NCBI GenBank assembly: GCA_019279435.1
Contig: JAAALK010000286.1
Coordinates: 41,849,712 to 41,913,711 of the forward strand
Reading direction: 5' to 3'
Source of the DNA: Zizania palustris
Taxonomy: Eukaryota > Streptophyta > Magnoliopsida > Poales > Poaceae
Length of the DNA stretch: 64,000 bases
A program made the position numbers and the translations under genes. This document shows, one piece after another, positions 53,966 through 64,000 of this stretch. The notes under the pieces were generated by a model, which saw only the letters and a program-made list of their open reading frames with translations, was not told the origin of the DNA and did not search any database. Each line of letters opens with the position of its first letter. The first letter of the stretch is position 1.

Positions 53966-55934
53966 TGAGAAACCAAGGGTTGGTTTCGGTGTTTTGTGAT
54001 GAGTGATTGACTGGATTTTACCCTCTGTTCGAAGGGTACCTCCGGAGGGGCTTCGGAGGTGGTACCTCCGAAGGATGTTCGGAGGTGTGTCACCGGAGTG
54101 TGTTCGGTGTTTGCTTGCTGCAGCTGTGCAGCGGAGTGTGGCTGTCGGAGGGGTCCGGCAGTACACGATGACAGGGTTCGTACCGATGGCTTCGGTACTT
54201 TGGGCGGTACACCGGAGTGTGTACCGGAGGTTGTTAACCCGGAGAGGTCTCCGGAGTACTGGATACACTTGTCTGTGGTGCGCAGGGACTTCGGAGGCGA
54301 CGGACAGGGTTCGAGCCAGGTGAACCTGGGTCAAGCGGGAGGCTTGATGCCAGGGGAGCGGGGAGCTCCGTCACGGTGGCTGCGAAGGTGGTCCGGGTCG
54401 GTCCTCGGGTCGAGGCGTGCCAGGTAAAGGCAGAGAGTGCGGAGCGTGGCTCCGGCTGAAGGTACTCCGAGACAAGTCCTCGGAGGTGAGGCACTTCGAA
54501 GGTACTCCGAACGGAGTGACTTCGGAGTTGGTGGACCAAGTCCTCTGTGGAGGCAAGGGATTCGATGTGTGCTCCGGAGGGAGACACTCGAAGGTACCCG
54601 ACGAAGGTCTCAGAAGTCGAGGCGCATCGAAGGCATGGTCCGGGTGAGGCTTGTCGAGGAAGTGTGCTCGGGGAGAGGCACTGCGACGAAGTGCTCATGG
54701 AATGCTTCATGCGGAGGCCTTGGACGAAGGAGGGACTTCGAAGGGTGGTACTCCGAAGGTGGGGCTTCGGAGTAAGGATGACTTGTGGTGCTTCGGCCAT
54801 GCATGGCTTCGGTACACGGACGGACGATGGTTGAGCTCGAAGTAGCTGCGAAGCCGTGGAGATCCACTTCGGAGGTGGTGGTGCGAAGGCCCAAGGGCTT
54901 TGACGGCTTCGGCTTAAAACCGTCACTGTATCGAAGGACTTCTTCGGCGGAGCGAAGGCCAACAGGCTGCAGGCTTCTCGCCGAAGCTACCGCACCCTCC
55001 GGTGCGAAGGGAGGTTCCAGAAGTCAACTCTGTAAAGGCTGACACTGTCTGTTCTGAAAAAGGCTGACACTGTCCCCTCTGCAGCTGACAGAGAAGCCTC
55101 CAAAGTAAAGGTGGACTACCTTTTGTACCCCTTAGTTCTGTAGAGACAAAATGGATGTAAACCCTAGGGGTAAAGTAGTCACTTCCTTAGGATGAAGCCG
55201 TGGGCTATAAATTTGGGGGCTCGGTAGGTAACATTTAACACTTTGAGCATTTACTGTTGAGCTCCTGTAGCCACACACTTCGATTGAATATATCTAGAGT
55301 GCATTTTCAGTGTTCCTTGTTCAAGCGGCGAAGCCCTGTTTTTCCTGTGCTTTTTGCTTGAGCTCGCTTTGCATACTTCGATAGTTTAGTGCACCGAAGC
55401 CTGTTGAGGCGAAGGTTGTTTTTCGTGCGAGGTGTGTTTTGTCAGTGTGCATTTGCTCTGTGTAACAGGAGGTGTAACCTCGCTGCTTACTAGCGTAGCC
55501 CTGACCGAGGCCCGTTTTGCTTCTTGTGTCGAAGCCCTTAGTTTAGTCCAGTTGTGTGTTTGTAGACCTTCGTGTACGAAGCCCAGCACTAGTTGCTGCC
55601 GTCAAGTACTAGGTCGAAGTCCTCTGAGGGCTGTCCACTCTTGCGAAGGGTGAAGTGCGAAGCCTGCTCAAAGCACCCTGTGTGCGGAGCCCGCACTGAC
55701 TTAGCAGAGTAGGTTTTGAGGGTTGTAAGTGGAGCGAAGTCTTCTTGGCTTCGAACTTTTGCTCCTCCGAAGCCTGTGTTCGAAGGTGTCGAAGTACCTC
55801 CGAACCAGACCTTCGAAGGTAGTGTTCGAAGCCTATTCCGCAGAAGACAGAACTGAAACCGAAGGCTAGTTTTTAGTCCGAAATTTTAAAAGCTCCCATT
55901 CACCCCCCCTCTGGTCGCCGTTTCCGGTCCAACA
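53966..55934 (+). repeat. 3' LTR of Sirevirus-like element
   Basis: Differs from the 5' LTR by one missing C near 55454, G to T near 55559 and G to A near 55834. Confidence 0.93.
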
Positions 55935-55939
55935 CCTTC

Positions 55940-57599
55940 TCTTCTGGTTCTTCGTGAAAATCCCGCTTGAGCACCAATGCAGATTACTCACCGTTGTTTC
56001 TCCATCGGACGATTGGTCACATTTCTCGGTATTAATGGGACTGAGCCTTTCGTGCACTGATGGCTTTTGTGATGATGGCCTCCAACGGATGCTTGACCCT
56101 TTCTGATCATTTGACCTTCCTCTGTTGTCGTGGGCACTCCGAGCGCCTCCCCATTTTCCTGTTCCATCACTGCACTTACGGCAAGTGTCCATTGATGGCA
56201 GGCACATCCCTTTATTCTAGTAGAACCTAAAAAACTCACAGTTCCAATGAGTTAAACTAGGGGTAATCCCGGTCATCTCTATGATCTGCCTCTTCCCTGG
56301 TTCTTCTATTGTACTTATTGACCAGGCTCGATGAAGTGAGATGATCCTTGCCGACATGCCCGTCTCATTCACATCGGTCATTGGGATGATGCACACACAA
56401 CATATTGACTGGGAAAGGATGTTTGTCAATGTTCTTTTGGGTTTTTTCTATCGTCAAACTTAATCCGACCTTGCTCCACATCCGATTGGATCTATTGCCT
56501 GAATACCTTACATTTATTGGTGTTGTGTGACGGAGAGTTGTGCCATTTATAGTATTTCTTCTTCTTCGGCTCATAACTGACATTATCACGTGGTTAGGTG
56601 GTAACTGGATTTGTTTTTCCTTGAGTAGTAGGTTGAATATTCTATCGACTTTATTGATGTAGAAGTAATACTTATCCTCTTCACTGGATGACTTATCCTA
56701 GGGACACGCGATCATCTTCTTGTTCCTAAACCATTCTGCTAACTCGACTTCTGCATCGGCCTCACTGTCTTCATCAGAATCTGAGGGGTATACCTGGGCA
56801 TATGCGATCTTCTTTTGATATTTCTCCCTCCTTGCTTCTTGGAATCGACTCTCGTGTGTCTATACCCTTTGTACCAGGTGTGAGAAGCTTTTGAACTCTT
56901 GTAACGAAAATCTCTCCTTTATAGGGTTCAGAAGTCCTGGGAACGCTAATTCTACTAGTTGGGTGTCACTGAGGCTCAAACTATAGCATCTTTTGTGCAC
57001 ATCCTGGAACCTATAAACATATTCTTGCACTGACTCATCCATATTTTGTCGCACTTCTGTCAAGTCGGTAAGCTTCATCTCATGTATGCCAACAAAGAAA
57101 TACTTATAGAACTTTTTTCTAGATCTACCCATCCACTAATAGAGTTCACTGACAACGATGAGAACCATGCGAAGGTCGATCTGGATAATGATAGTGGAAA
57201 GAATCTGACCTTCAGTGCCTCATCGGTTGATGCCTCCCCACACCGAGCGAGGAAACAACTGATATGTTAGATCGTTGAGATCGAGTCTTGCCCCGAAAAT
57301 TTGGTAAAATCGGGTACATTGTATCGGCTAGGCAACGACAACCGATCAAACCATTCTAGGTATGGCCACCGATACATGTACGTCTGGTCCTTGGGTTTGA
57401 GCCTAAACTGGTCTTGAATAACTTCAGTGGCCTAACTCACCCAATCTTCTTCTTAATGGCTTAACACGGGGTCAGATGCCATAGCTTAAGGCTTTTGGTC
57501 CAACCGAGATGTTCCATACTTATATTGATCTTCATTGGTGTAGGGTTGCGCTCCATAGTATGTAGTCTTATGGTACCCCTAAGGGATGCCATTGGGTTC
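55940..57599 (-). pseudogene. Ty3/gypsy gag-pol remnant
   Basis: The minus strand reads a gypsy Gag: FVGIHEMKLTDLTEVRQN, then ESVQEYVYRFQDVHKRCYSL and LPxLLNPIKERFSLQEF-like motifs (57132-56860). Further down come acidic DSDEDSEADAE-type and zinc-poor regions with stops and frame breaks to about 55940. Integrity is poor. The Sirevirus at 45125-55934 inserted at its lower edge, and the Sirevirus-LTR end at 57600 at its upper edge. Confidence 0.65.
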
Positions 57600-57873
57600 T
57601 GTTGGACCGAAAACGGCGACTAGAGAGGGGGTGAATGGGAGCTTTTAAAATTTCGGGCTAAAAACAGCCTTCTGTTTTTAATTCTGTCTTCTGCGAAACA
57701 GGCTTCGAACACAACCTTCGAAGTTCTGGTTCGGAGGTATTTTATAGCTCCGAACCCAGGCTTCGTAAGGAGCAAAAGTTCGAAGCCAAGAAGACTTCGC
57801 TCCACCCACAACCCCGAAAAAATCAACTCTGCTAAGTCAGTGCAGGCTCCGCACACAGGGTGCTTCGAGCAGG
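57600..57873 (-). repeat. Truncated inverted Sirevirus-LTR 3' end
   Basis: The reverse complement of the last roughly 275 bp of the Sirevirus LTR, starting TGTTGGACCG at 57600, with many substitutions and small indels (roughly 85-90 percent by eye). No primer-site sequence follows at lower coordinates, so this is the outer (3') end of an older copy in minus orientation. It is cut at 57873 by the LTR of the next gypsy element. Confidence 0.8.
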
Positions 57874-58526
57874 TGATGAGCACACGCCTAGGCAGCACGT
57901 GTAGCAAGTTGTTGTGGCCTGATCTTCTCGTAGGATCTGCGAACTTGATAAATTGTCGCTGCGTGACCTGGTGAAGAGGCAGCGCACCGCGAGGCTGTCC
58001 ACGCGACGAACTACCGAGACAATCACCCTTCCACGTATCGACGAAACAGCCCACGCAATCACGCCCTATAGACGTGAAGGCACGAACTGGGTGAACCGCA
58101 GTTCGGCGTTCTACAACTCCCTCAGGAATCGAAAGAACAAATGTTGCAAGCCTCTCAAGACTCACGCATAAACAAAACTCCACGAGTTTGTGTATTCTGA
58201 ATTCAATAAAATAAGATCTGTCTTTTCATTGTCTAGTACAAGATATATATAGAGATAGGGGCGTTCAGCTTTGAGTAAATGGCTGCATGCACATGCTCTA
58301 ATGGATTTCGTGGCTGGTTCGCGCGTCTTTTCAGCTTCTGGTAGCAGTTACTAAAATGAGTATAACTCCTTATTAAGACATCGAAATAATGGACCATTTG
58401 ATGGGCTGGAAAGTAGACTTGAAGACGCTTCCATCCACTTATAGAACACCATCTAACTCCTTGTATTCTGTCCGTAGTGATGCTTGGAATTCGTACCATG
58501 TGTCAGTCATCTAGCTTCTGGTTGCA
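57874..58526 (-). repeat. 3' LTR of minus-strand gypsy element (approximate)
   Basis: Begins TGATGAGCACACG right where the Sirevirus LTR homology stops and ends near GGTTGCA at 58526. On the minus strand a CTATATATATC TATA-like motif (58240-58252) lies well inside. The exact upper boundary is uncertain because the 5' LTR is outside the window. Confidence 0.65.
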
Positions 58527-58584
58527 TTCCCATGCTAAGGTGATGAACCACCATTTTATTCATGCACACCATAGGCATCTTGGT

Positions 58585-61500
58585 TCAGATGTCCAGAGGC
58601 TTGAAACCATCTTGATCCCATGCTGGTTCATACACTCCATCATTCCTAAGGACATTGAAACAAGAACTCAAAAGCATAGGCTCATTCAACATAGACTGAT
58701 TATTAAACATAAGGTTAGCGTTCACCTGAGAATGAATTTCCTTCTGCAATTGTTTAGCTCTACTCCTTGTAATTGGACCAGCTATCTCAAGTGGAGTTTC
58801 ATTTGCAGATGAGTGAATGCTAGGTATGTCCTCATTAGCCTCCCCCTCTTGAGAAGGAGTCGTCCTCGACTCAGGCTCACCAACAAATGGAAGCAAGTCT
58901 TTGACATTAAATGTTGTACTCACATTGGAATATTCAGGTGTCAGCTCAATTTTGTAAGCATTATCATTTATCTTTTGGAGAACCTTGAACGGACCATCAC
59001 CCCGAGGAGATAACTTACTCTTACGCTGTTGGGGAAAGCGATCCTTTCGTAGATGCAACCATACAAGATCTCCTGGCTGAAATGTAACCTTCTTCTTACC
59101 TTTGTTTGCTTGCTTTGCATATTGTGCTGATTTCTTCTCAATATTCTTTCTTGTCTCCGCATGTAACCGCTTGATAAAGTTTGATCTTTTTGTGGCATCC
59201 AAGTTAACTTGTTCCTGTAATGGTAAAGGCAAAAGATCCATGGGAGTATGCGGTTTAAACCCATAAACTATTTCAAATGGACAAGAGTTTGTTGTGGAAT
59301 GGACTGCCCTGTTATATGCAAATTCAACATGTGGAAGGCAGTCTTCCCAGAGCTTCAAATTCTTTTTCAACACAACACGCAACATGGTTGATAAGGTACG
59401 GTTGACAACTTCAGTTTGCCCATCCGTTTGTGGATGACAAGTGGTTGAAAATAACAACTTTGTGCCAAGCTTAGCCCACAATGCCTTCCAAAAGTAGCTG
59501 AGAAATTTTGTATCCCGGTCTGAAACAATAGTCTTTGGAACTCCATGTAAACGAACAATCTCCCTGAAAAACAAATCAGCAACGTGTGAAGCATCATCGC
59601 TCTTATGACAGGGGATAAAATGTGCCATTTTAGAAAAGCGATCTACAACAACAAAAATAGAATCCCTCCCCCTCTGAGACCGAGGTAACCCTAGAACAAA
59701 GTCCATAGATATATCTTCCCAAGGTACATGTGGAATAGGTAATGGAGTATATAAACCATGGGGATTGAGGCGGGACTTAGCTTTCAAGCAAACGATGCAG
59801 CATCCAACGTGCCGCTGGACATCACGTCGCATATGTGGCCAAAAGAAATGATCGGAGAGCATGTCCAATGTCTTTTTGACACCAAAATGACCAGCTAGTC
59901 CACCTTCATGTGCTTCCTGCAAAAGAACTAGGCGAATCGAACAAGCTGGGATGCATATTTTGTTAGTCCGAAATAAGAAGCCATCATGCACATAATATTT
60001 ATCCCAACCTTTTCCATCAATGCAACGAGAGAAAGGTTCTTTAAAATCAGCATCAGCAGCATAAAGTGTTTTAATGGATTCCAAACCAAGCACTTTTGTA
60101 TCTAGTTGTGTAATCAACACACATCTTCTAGACAAGGCATCAGCAACAATGTTATCTTTACCACGCTTATGTTTGACAACATAGGGAAACGTTTCAATGA
60201 ACTCAATCCATTTAGCATGTCGACGGTTCAGCTTGCCTTGGCTTTTAAGATATTTCAAAGCTTCATGATCAGAATGGATTACAAATTCTTTAGGGAACAA
60301 GTAATGTTGCCAAACTTCCAAAACACGAACTAACGCATAAAGCTCCTTGTCATAAACTGAGTAATTCAGATGTGGACCATTTAGCTTTTCAGAAAAGTAG
60401 GCAACATGTTTACCTTCTTGCGGCAGTACACCTCCTATGCCAATACCACTTGCATCACATTCGATCTCAAATGTCTTACCAAAATCAGGAAGTTGTAGCA
60501 GCGGTGCTTCGCAAAGCTTTGTTTTCAGCTCATTGAAGGCTTGGTCTTGTTCATCTCCCCACTTGAATGGAACATCCTTCTTTGTCAAATTATTGAGGGG
60601 TGCAGCGATCATGCTGAAATCTTTAACAAAACGCCTGTAAAAACCTGCAAGACCATGAAAGCTTCGAACTTGGCTCACATTTACCGGTGTAGGCCAATCC
60701 TTTATTGCTTTAACCTTCTCTACATCAACCTGAATACCATCTGCGGAAACAACAAAGCCAAGGAAAAGAACATGGTCTGTGCAAAAGGTGCACTTAGCAA
60801 TGTTGCCATACAATTTCTTTTCCCTCAATACAGCAAGTACTTGATGGATATGATCAAGATGTTCATCAAATGATTTGCTATAGATCAGAATATCATCAAA
60901 ATAAACAACTACAAACTTGCCAATGAAAGCTCGTAAAACATGATTCATTAAGCGCATAAAAGTTGAAGGAGCATTTGTCAAGCCAAATGGCATCACAAGC
61001 CATTCATAGAGACCAAATTTAGTTTTAAACGCTGTTTTCCATTCATCACCAAGTTTCATGCGGATTTGATGATAACCACTACGCAAATCTATCTTGGTGA
61101 AAATGATAGAACCACTCAATTCGTCTAACATGTCATCAAGTCGTGGAATGGGATGGCGATATCGAACAGTTATAGCATTGATAGCACGACAATCAACACA
61201 CATGCGCCAAGAGCCATCTTTCTTTGGGACTAAAAGAACGGGAACTGCACATGGTGATAAGGATTCACGAACATACCCTTTGTCCAAAAGCTCTTTTACC
61301 TGTCGCTGAATTTCCTTTGTTTCTTCAGGATTGGTGCGGTAGGCTGGACGATTTGGAAGCGAAGCACCTGGTACCAAATCAATTTGATGCTCAATTCCAC
61401 GGAGTGGAGGAAGTCCATCTGGTATCTCATCGGGAAAAACATCTTCGAAGTCCTGTAAGAGATCAAGAACAACACTAGGCAGCGATGAAGGTAAATCATG

Positions 61501-63846
61501 AGTTGAAAGTAGGACCTCCTTGTGCAAGAGCACAAAGAATGGGGCTGTGGTGTTTCTCAGTTCTCTCAAATCACTCTTGCTCACAAAGAGACACTCAGTG
61601 TGGCGTGGCTGTTTAGGATTGGCATGAGGCTTTATGTGGCTGGATGGGTTAGAACTCTCTCCCTTACTTGGGTTGGGGGTCTCACTCAATTTTCTTTTGT
61701 CTGATTCCTCTCTTTTCTTGCGAGCCATATCTGAAGTATGTATTTCCTCTGGAGATAATGGAACAAGAACCACCTTTTTGTCATTGTGAATGAAAGTGTA
61801 TTTGTTAGACCGTCCAAAATGCACCGAGTCCACATCAAATTGCCAGGGCCGACCAAGCAGCAAATGGCATGCTTGCATGGGGACAATATCACAATCCACC
61901 TCTCCATGATAATCACCAATGGAAAATGACAAACGAATCATGGCTGAAACCTTAACTGTCCCGGAATTATTCAGCCATTGCATATGGTACGGATGTGGAT
62001 GGCGACGTGGCTGCAAACCAAGCTTCTCAACAAGCAAAGAACTAACAATATTATTGCAGCTCCCACCATCTATGATGAAACGGCACACTTGGCCTTGCAC
62101 TTTGCATCGGGACTGAAATAAATTATGGCGTTGTCCTTGTTCAGCAGCAACAAACTGAGTGGAAAGGACTCTCCTAACCACCAAAGAAGGAGATGGTGTA
62201 TTCATTGTAGAAGGCTCGAAATCAGGAAAATCAGCAAGCAACTCATCAAAATCAGCACTAGTAATCTCGTCAGAAGATGGAGAAATAACATCTTGTAACA
62301 TGTCATTGTGAGCAAAAGTTGGAATAGGTTGAATCGCTAAACAATTCAGACCTAGCTCAAATGTACCATCCTCTGCTGAATACTCACAAGTTTGGAGATT
62401 TTCATTTGATAATGGCAGGATATCGTGCTCATCCTCAGCTTCACTCTGAGAGTCATAAGAACCATCAGCAAGTGCTATAATAACACGCCTATTGGGGCAT
62501 TCAGCTTGCTTATGCCCATGACCACCACACTTAAAACACTCAATCTTACTTGTCTTCCTTGGGGCTGCAGCAGCGGAGGAGTTGGACTGATAGGAACTTA
62601 CAGCTTTGCCTTTCGCATCAAATTGTTTGGCAGAAGTTGAAACTGGACGAGAAGCTGCACGAGCTGAAGGTGTGTGCAGCCCTGATTCTCTCTGTTGTGA
62701 ATGGCGCCAATGAGTAGAACTGTTATGAGCTGAAAATGAAACATGGGTCTTATAAGAGTCAGCAAGCTGCCGTTCTGCCCTTTTGGCAAAATGAACCAAC
62801 TCTGTTATATTTGTGTAGTTTGTCATGTCCACTTTATCAGCGATTGGTTTATTCAGGCCAACCAAGAACCGAGCCATTGTGGATTCCTCATCCTCAATAA
62901 TTCCCGTACGGAGTAGGCACATTTCCATTTCTTGAAAATATTCATCAACGCTGCGAGTACCTTGCACAAGGCGTTTGAGCCGCAAATGTAAGTCACGGGA
63001 ATAATACGCAGGAACAAAATGACGTCGCAGTTCCCTCTTCATTTCTTCCCATGTGATATGGTGATGTACAAATCGTTGGTATTCTGCGCGAATTTGATTC
63101 CACCAAGTTATAGCATAACCTTTAAACTCAATGGCAGCAAGCTTTGCCTTCTTTGCAGTTGGGTAATTATACAAATCAAATATCTGGTCCACCTTGGTCT
63201 CCCATTCAAAATAAGCATCCGCATTCTCCTTCCCGCTGAAAGGGGGAATGGACACTTTAACTTTACCCAAGCCATCTTCATCTTGGCGGTGTTCATGATT
63301 ACGGCGACGTCGATCACGGTATCCACCATGTTCGCCAAACTGGTTGTCACCATAATTTCCAAAGCGTCCAAAATTAGCACCACCATGAGCATCATAACCA
63401 CCAGGGTGACCATGGGGGTCTGCTCCCTGTTCATCACTATAATCGGAATGATCATCAACATCAAAATCTGCAGCACCTCCAATAGGAACGCGTCGTGCAC
63501 GACCAAAAAATTGCGGCCTCCTATTAACGCCACCAAAATTACCAAAGCCAGCATCAAGCCCTCTGCCACCACCACGGCCGCGGCCACCACCACCGCCACC
63601 GCCACCACCTGCAGCAGCACGGCGTGCGGCGTCAGCCTGAAGACGTGCAGCTTCCGCCTCCAACGCGGAAGGATCATCATCATCGATATGGTCATTATTA
63701 TTAGGCGGAGGCTCCTCGCGTTGTTGTTGATGTAGAGATAGTTGAAGTGCTTACATCCCTTGCATCAGTTGACACATTTGTGCACGCACCTCCTGGAAAT
63801 CTTCAGCAGAAACAGTGGCAGAAGAAGATGGATTGTCTCCTGCCAT
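58585..63846 (-). CDS. Ty3/gypsy gag-pol polyprotein, one internal stop
   Basis: From ATG 63846 (MAGDNPSSSATVSAEDFQ) to TGA 58587-58585, 1753 codons, broken only by TAA at 63753-63751 in a context (MQGM*ALQLS) that suggests CAA to TAA; an ATG at 63663 gives a 1692-aa open frame downstream. Domains in order: Gly/Arg-rich and His/Asp-rich N-terminus, gag core (YFEWETKVDQIFD, ITWWNQIRAEYQR), CCHC knuckle CFKCGGHGHKQAEC near 430, protease IDGGSCNNIVS near 590, RT with VVVYFDDILIYS near 980, RNase H IECDASGIGIGGVL near 1125, integrase H2C2 and core (DFVLGLPRSQRGRDS, CHPQTDGQTEVVNR) at about 1290-1530. No chromodomain seen. Close to intact, with all catalytic motifs kept. Confidence 0.9.
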
Positions 63847-64000
63847 ATTAGTAGAGAGGCAAAAATAATAGGACAATATATATGTGGAATCACTCCCTCA
63901 CCACTTACAAAACAAGTTCTTTCTCTCCCTGAAAAGAGCAAGAACCGGGGCTGCAATTTTTAGTGGAAGAGTGATTGTAACAGCGACGACGGTGCAACAA

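Larger units (their letters stand above)
45125..55934 (+). mobile_element. Sirevirus-type Ty1/copia retrotransposon, full length, young
   Basis: 10.8 kb element with LTRs of 1970 and 1969 bp (45125-47094, 53966-55934), TG...CA ends and a perfect 5-bp target duplication CCTTC (45120-45124, 55935-55939). Primer site TGGTATCAGAGC at 47097-47108. A long gag with a coiled-coil region, copia pol order (protease, integrase, RT, RNase H) and several AAGGGGGAG-type purine tracts before the 3' LTR are features of Sireviruses. The LTRs differ at only three positions. Gag-pol has two in-frame stops and two frameshifts. Confidence 0.93.
57874..64000 (-). mobile_element. Ty3/gypsy LTR retrotransposon, near intact, runs off right edge
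   Basis: 3' LTR (57874-58526), gag-pol (63846-58585) and 5' leader (above 63846) are in the window; the 5' LTR is beyond 64000. It is inserted in the truncated Sirevirus LTR end. The open polyprotein suggests recent activity, but LTR divergence cannot be measured here. Confidence 0.85.

Noticed and set aside
63019..63735. 238-codon plus-strand open frame
   Set aside because: Antisense shadow of the gypsy gag N-terminus.

Overview
This is eukaryotic, plant nuclear DNA, almost certainly from a grass and perhaps a panicoid. Host genes have GT-AG introns, the proteins are plant families, and the repeats are typical of grasses: Sirevirus-type copia, Ty3/gypsy, L1-like and RTE-like LINEs, hAT, Mutator-like elements (MULEs), Helitron-like elements and MITEs. 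I found no prokaryotic features, CRISPR array, rRNA or tRNA gene. The species call is an inference.

Four host genes are supported, all on the minus strand. (1) A RabA/Rab11-class small GTPase has two coding exons (16229-16065 and 5111-4629) separated by an intron of about 10.95 kb. (2) A nucleobase-ascorbate transporter (NAT) has 14 coding exons between 23893 and 18812 and gives 529 aa. (3) A CBP60-type calmodulin-binding transcription factor has 7 coding exons between 31293 and 26222 and gives about 568 aa. (4) An intronless 85-aa MOZART1/GIP-like gamma-tubulin-complex subunit lies at 40626-40369. They do not form an obvious pathway; they are ordinary genes embedded in transposons.

Layout: 1-4.4 kb is a patchwork of decayed gypsy gag, RTE-like LINE 3' ends, a MITE and a fragment of the NAT gene (exons 4-6), with a direct repeat of about 1.2 kb. 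4.6-16.2 kb is the RabA gene. Its intron holds a nearly intact L1-like LINE in the opposite orientation (about 5.96-12.34 kb) and an hAT-like element (12.95-15.12 kb) with a nested Helitron-like element carrying a piece of a 26S-proteasome ATPase (RPT5-like) gene. 18.8-24 kb is NAT, with two hAT elements in intron 5. 26.2-31.3 kb is CBP60, with nested hAT elements in intron 5. 33.4-40.15 kb is an hAT-like element split by a 570-bp hAT and a 5.4-kb decayed gypsy element. 40.4-41.5 kb is the MOZART1 gene with a MULE just upstream. 41.6-64 kb is a nest of LTR retrotransposons: a copia remnant, a Tat-like gypsy 3' end with an antisense ORF, a young Sirevirus-like copia (45125-55934, near-identical LTRs, 5-bp target duplication), a gypsy gag remnant, an inverted Sirevirus-LTR end, and a nearly intact gypsy element on the minus strand that runs off the right edge.

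I see no wholly novel multi-gene system. The most informative observations are the gene-fragment-carrying Helitron-like element, the paired empty and occupied hAT sites in the NAT gene and its duplicate, the transition-type stop codons of the 34.4-39.8 kb gypsy element, and the giant RabA intron hosting a near-complete LINE.
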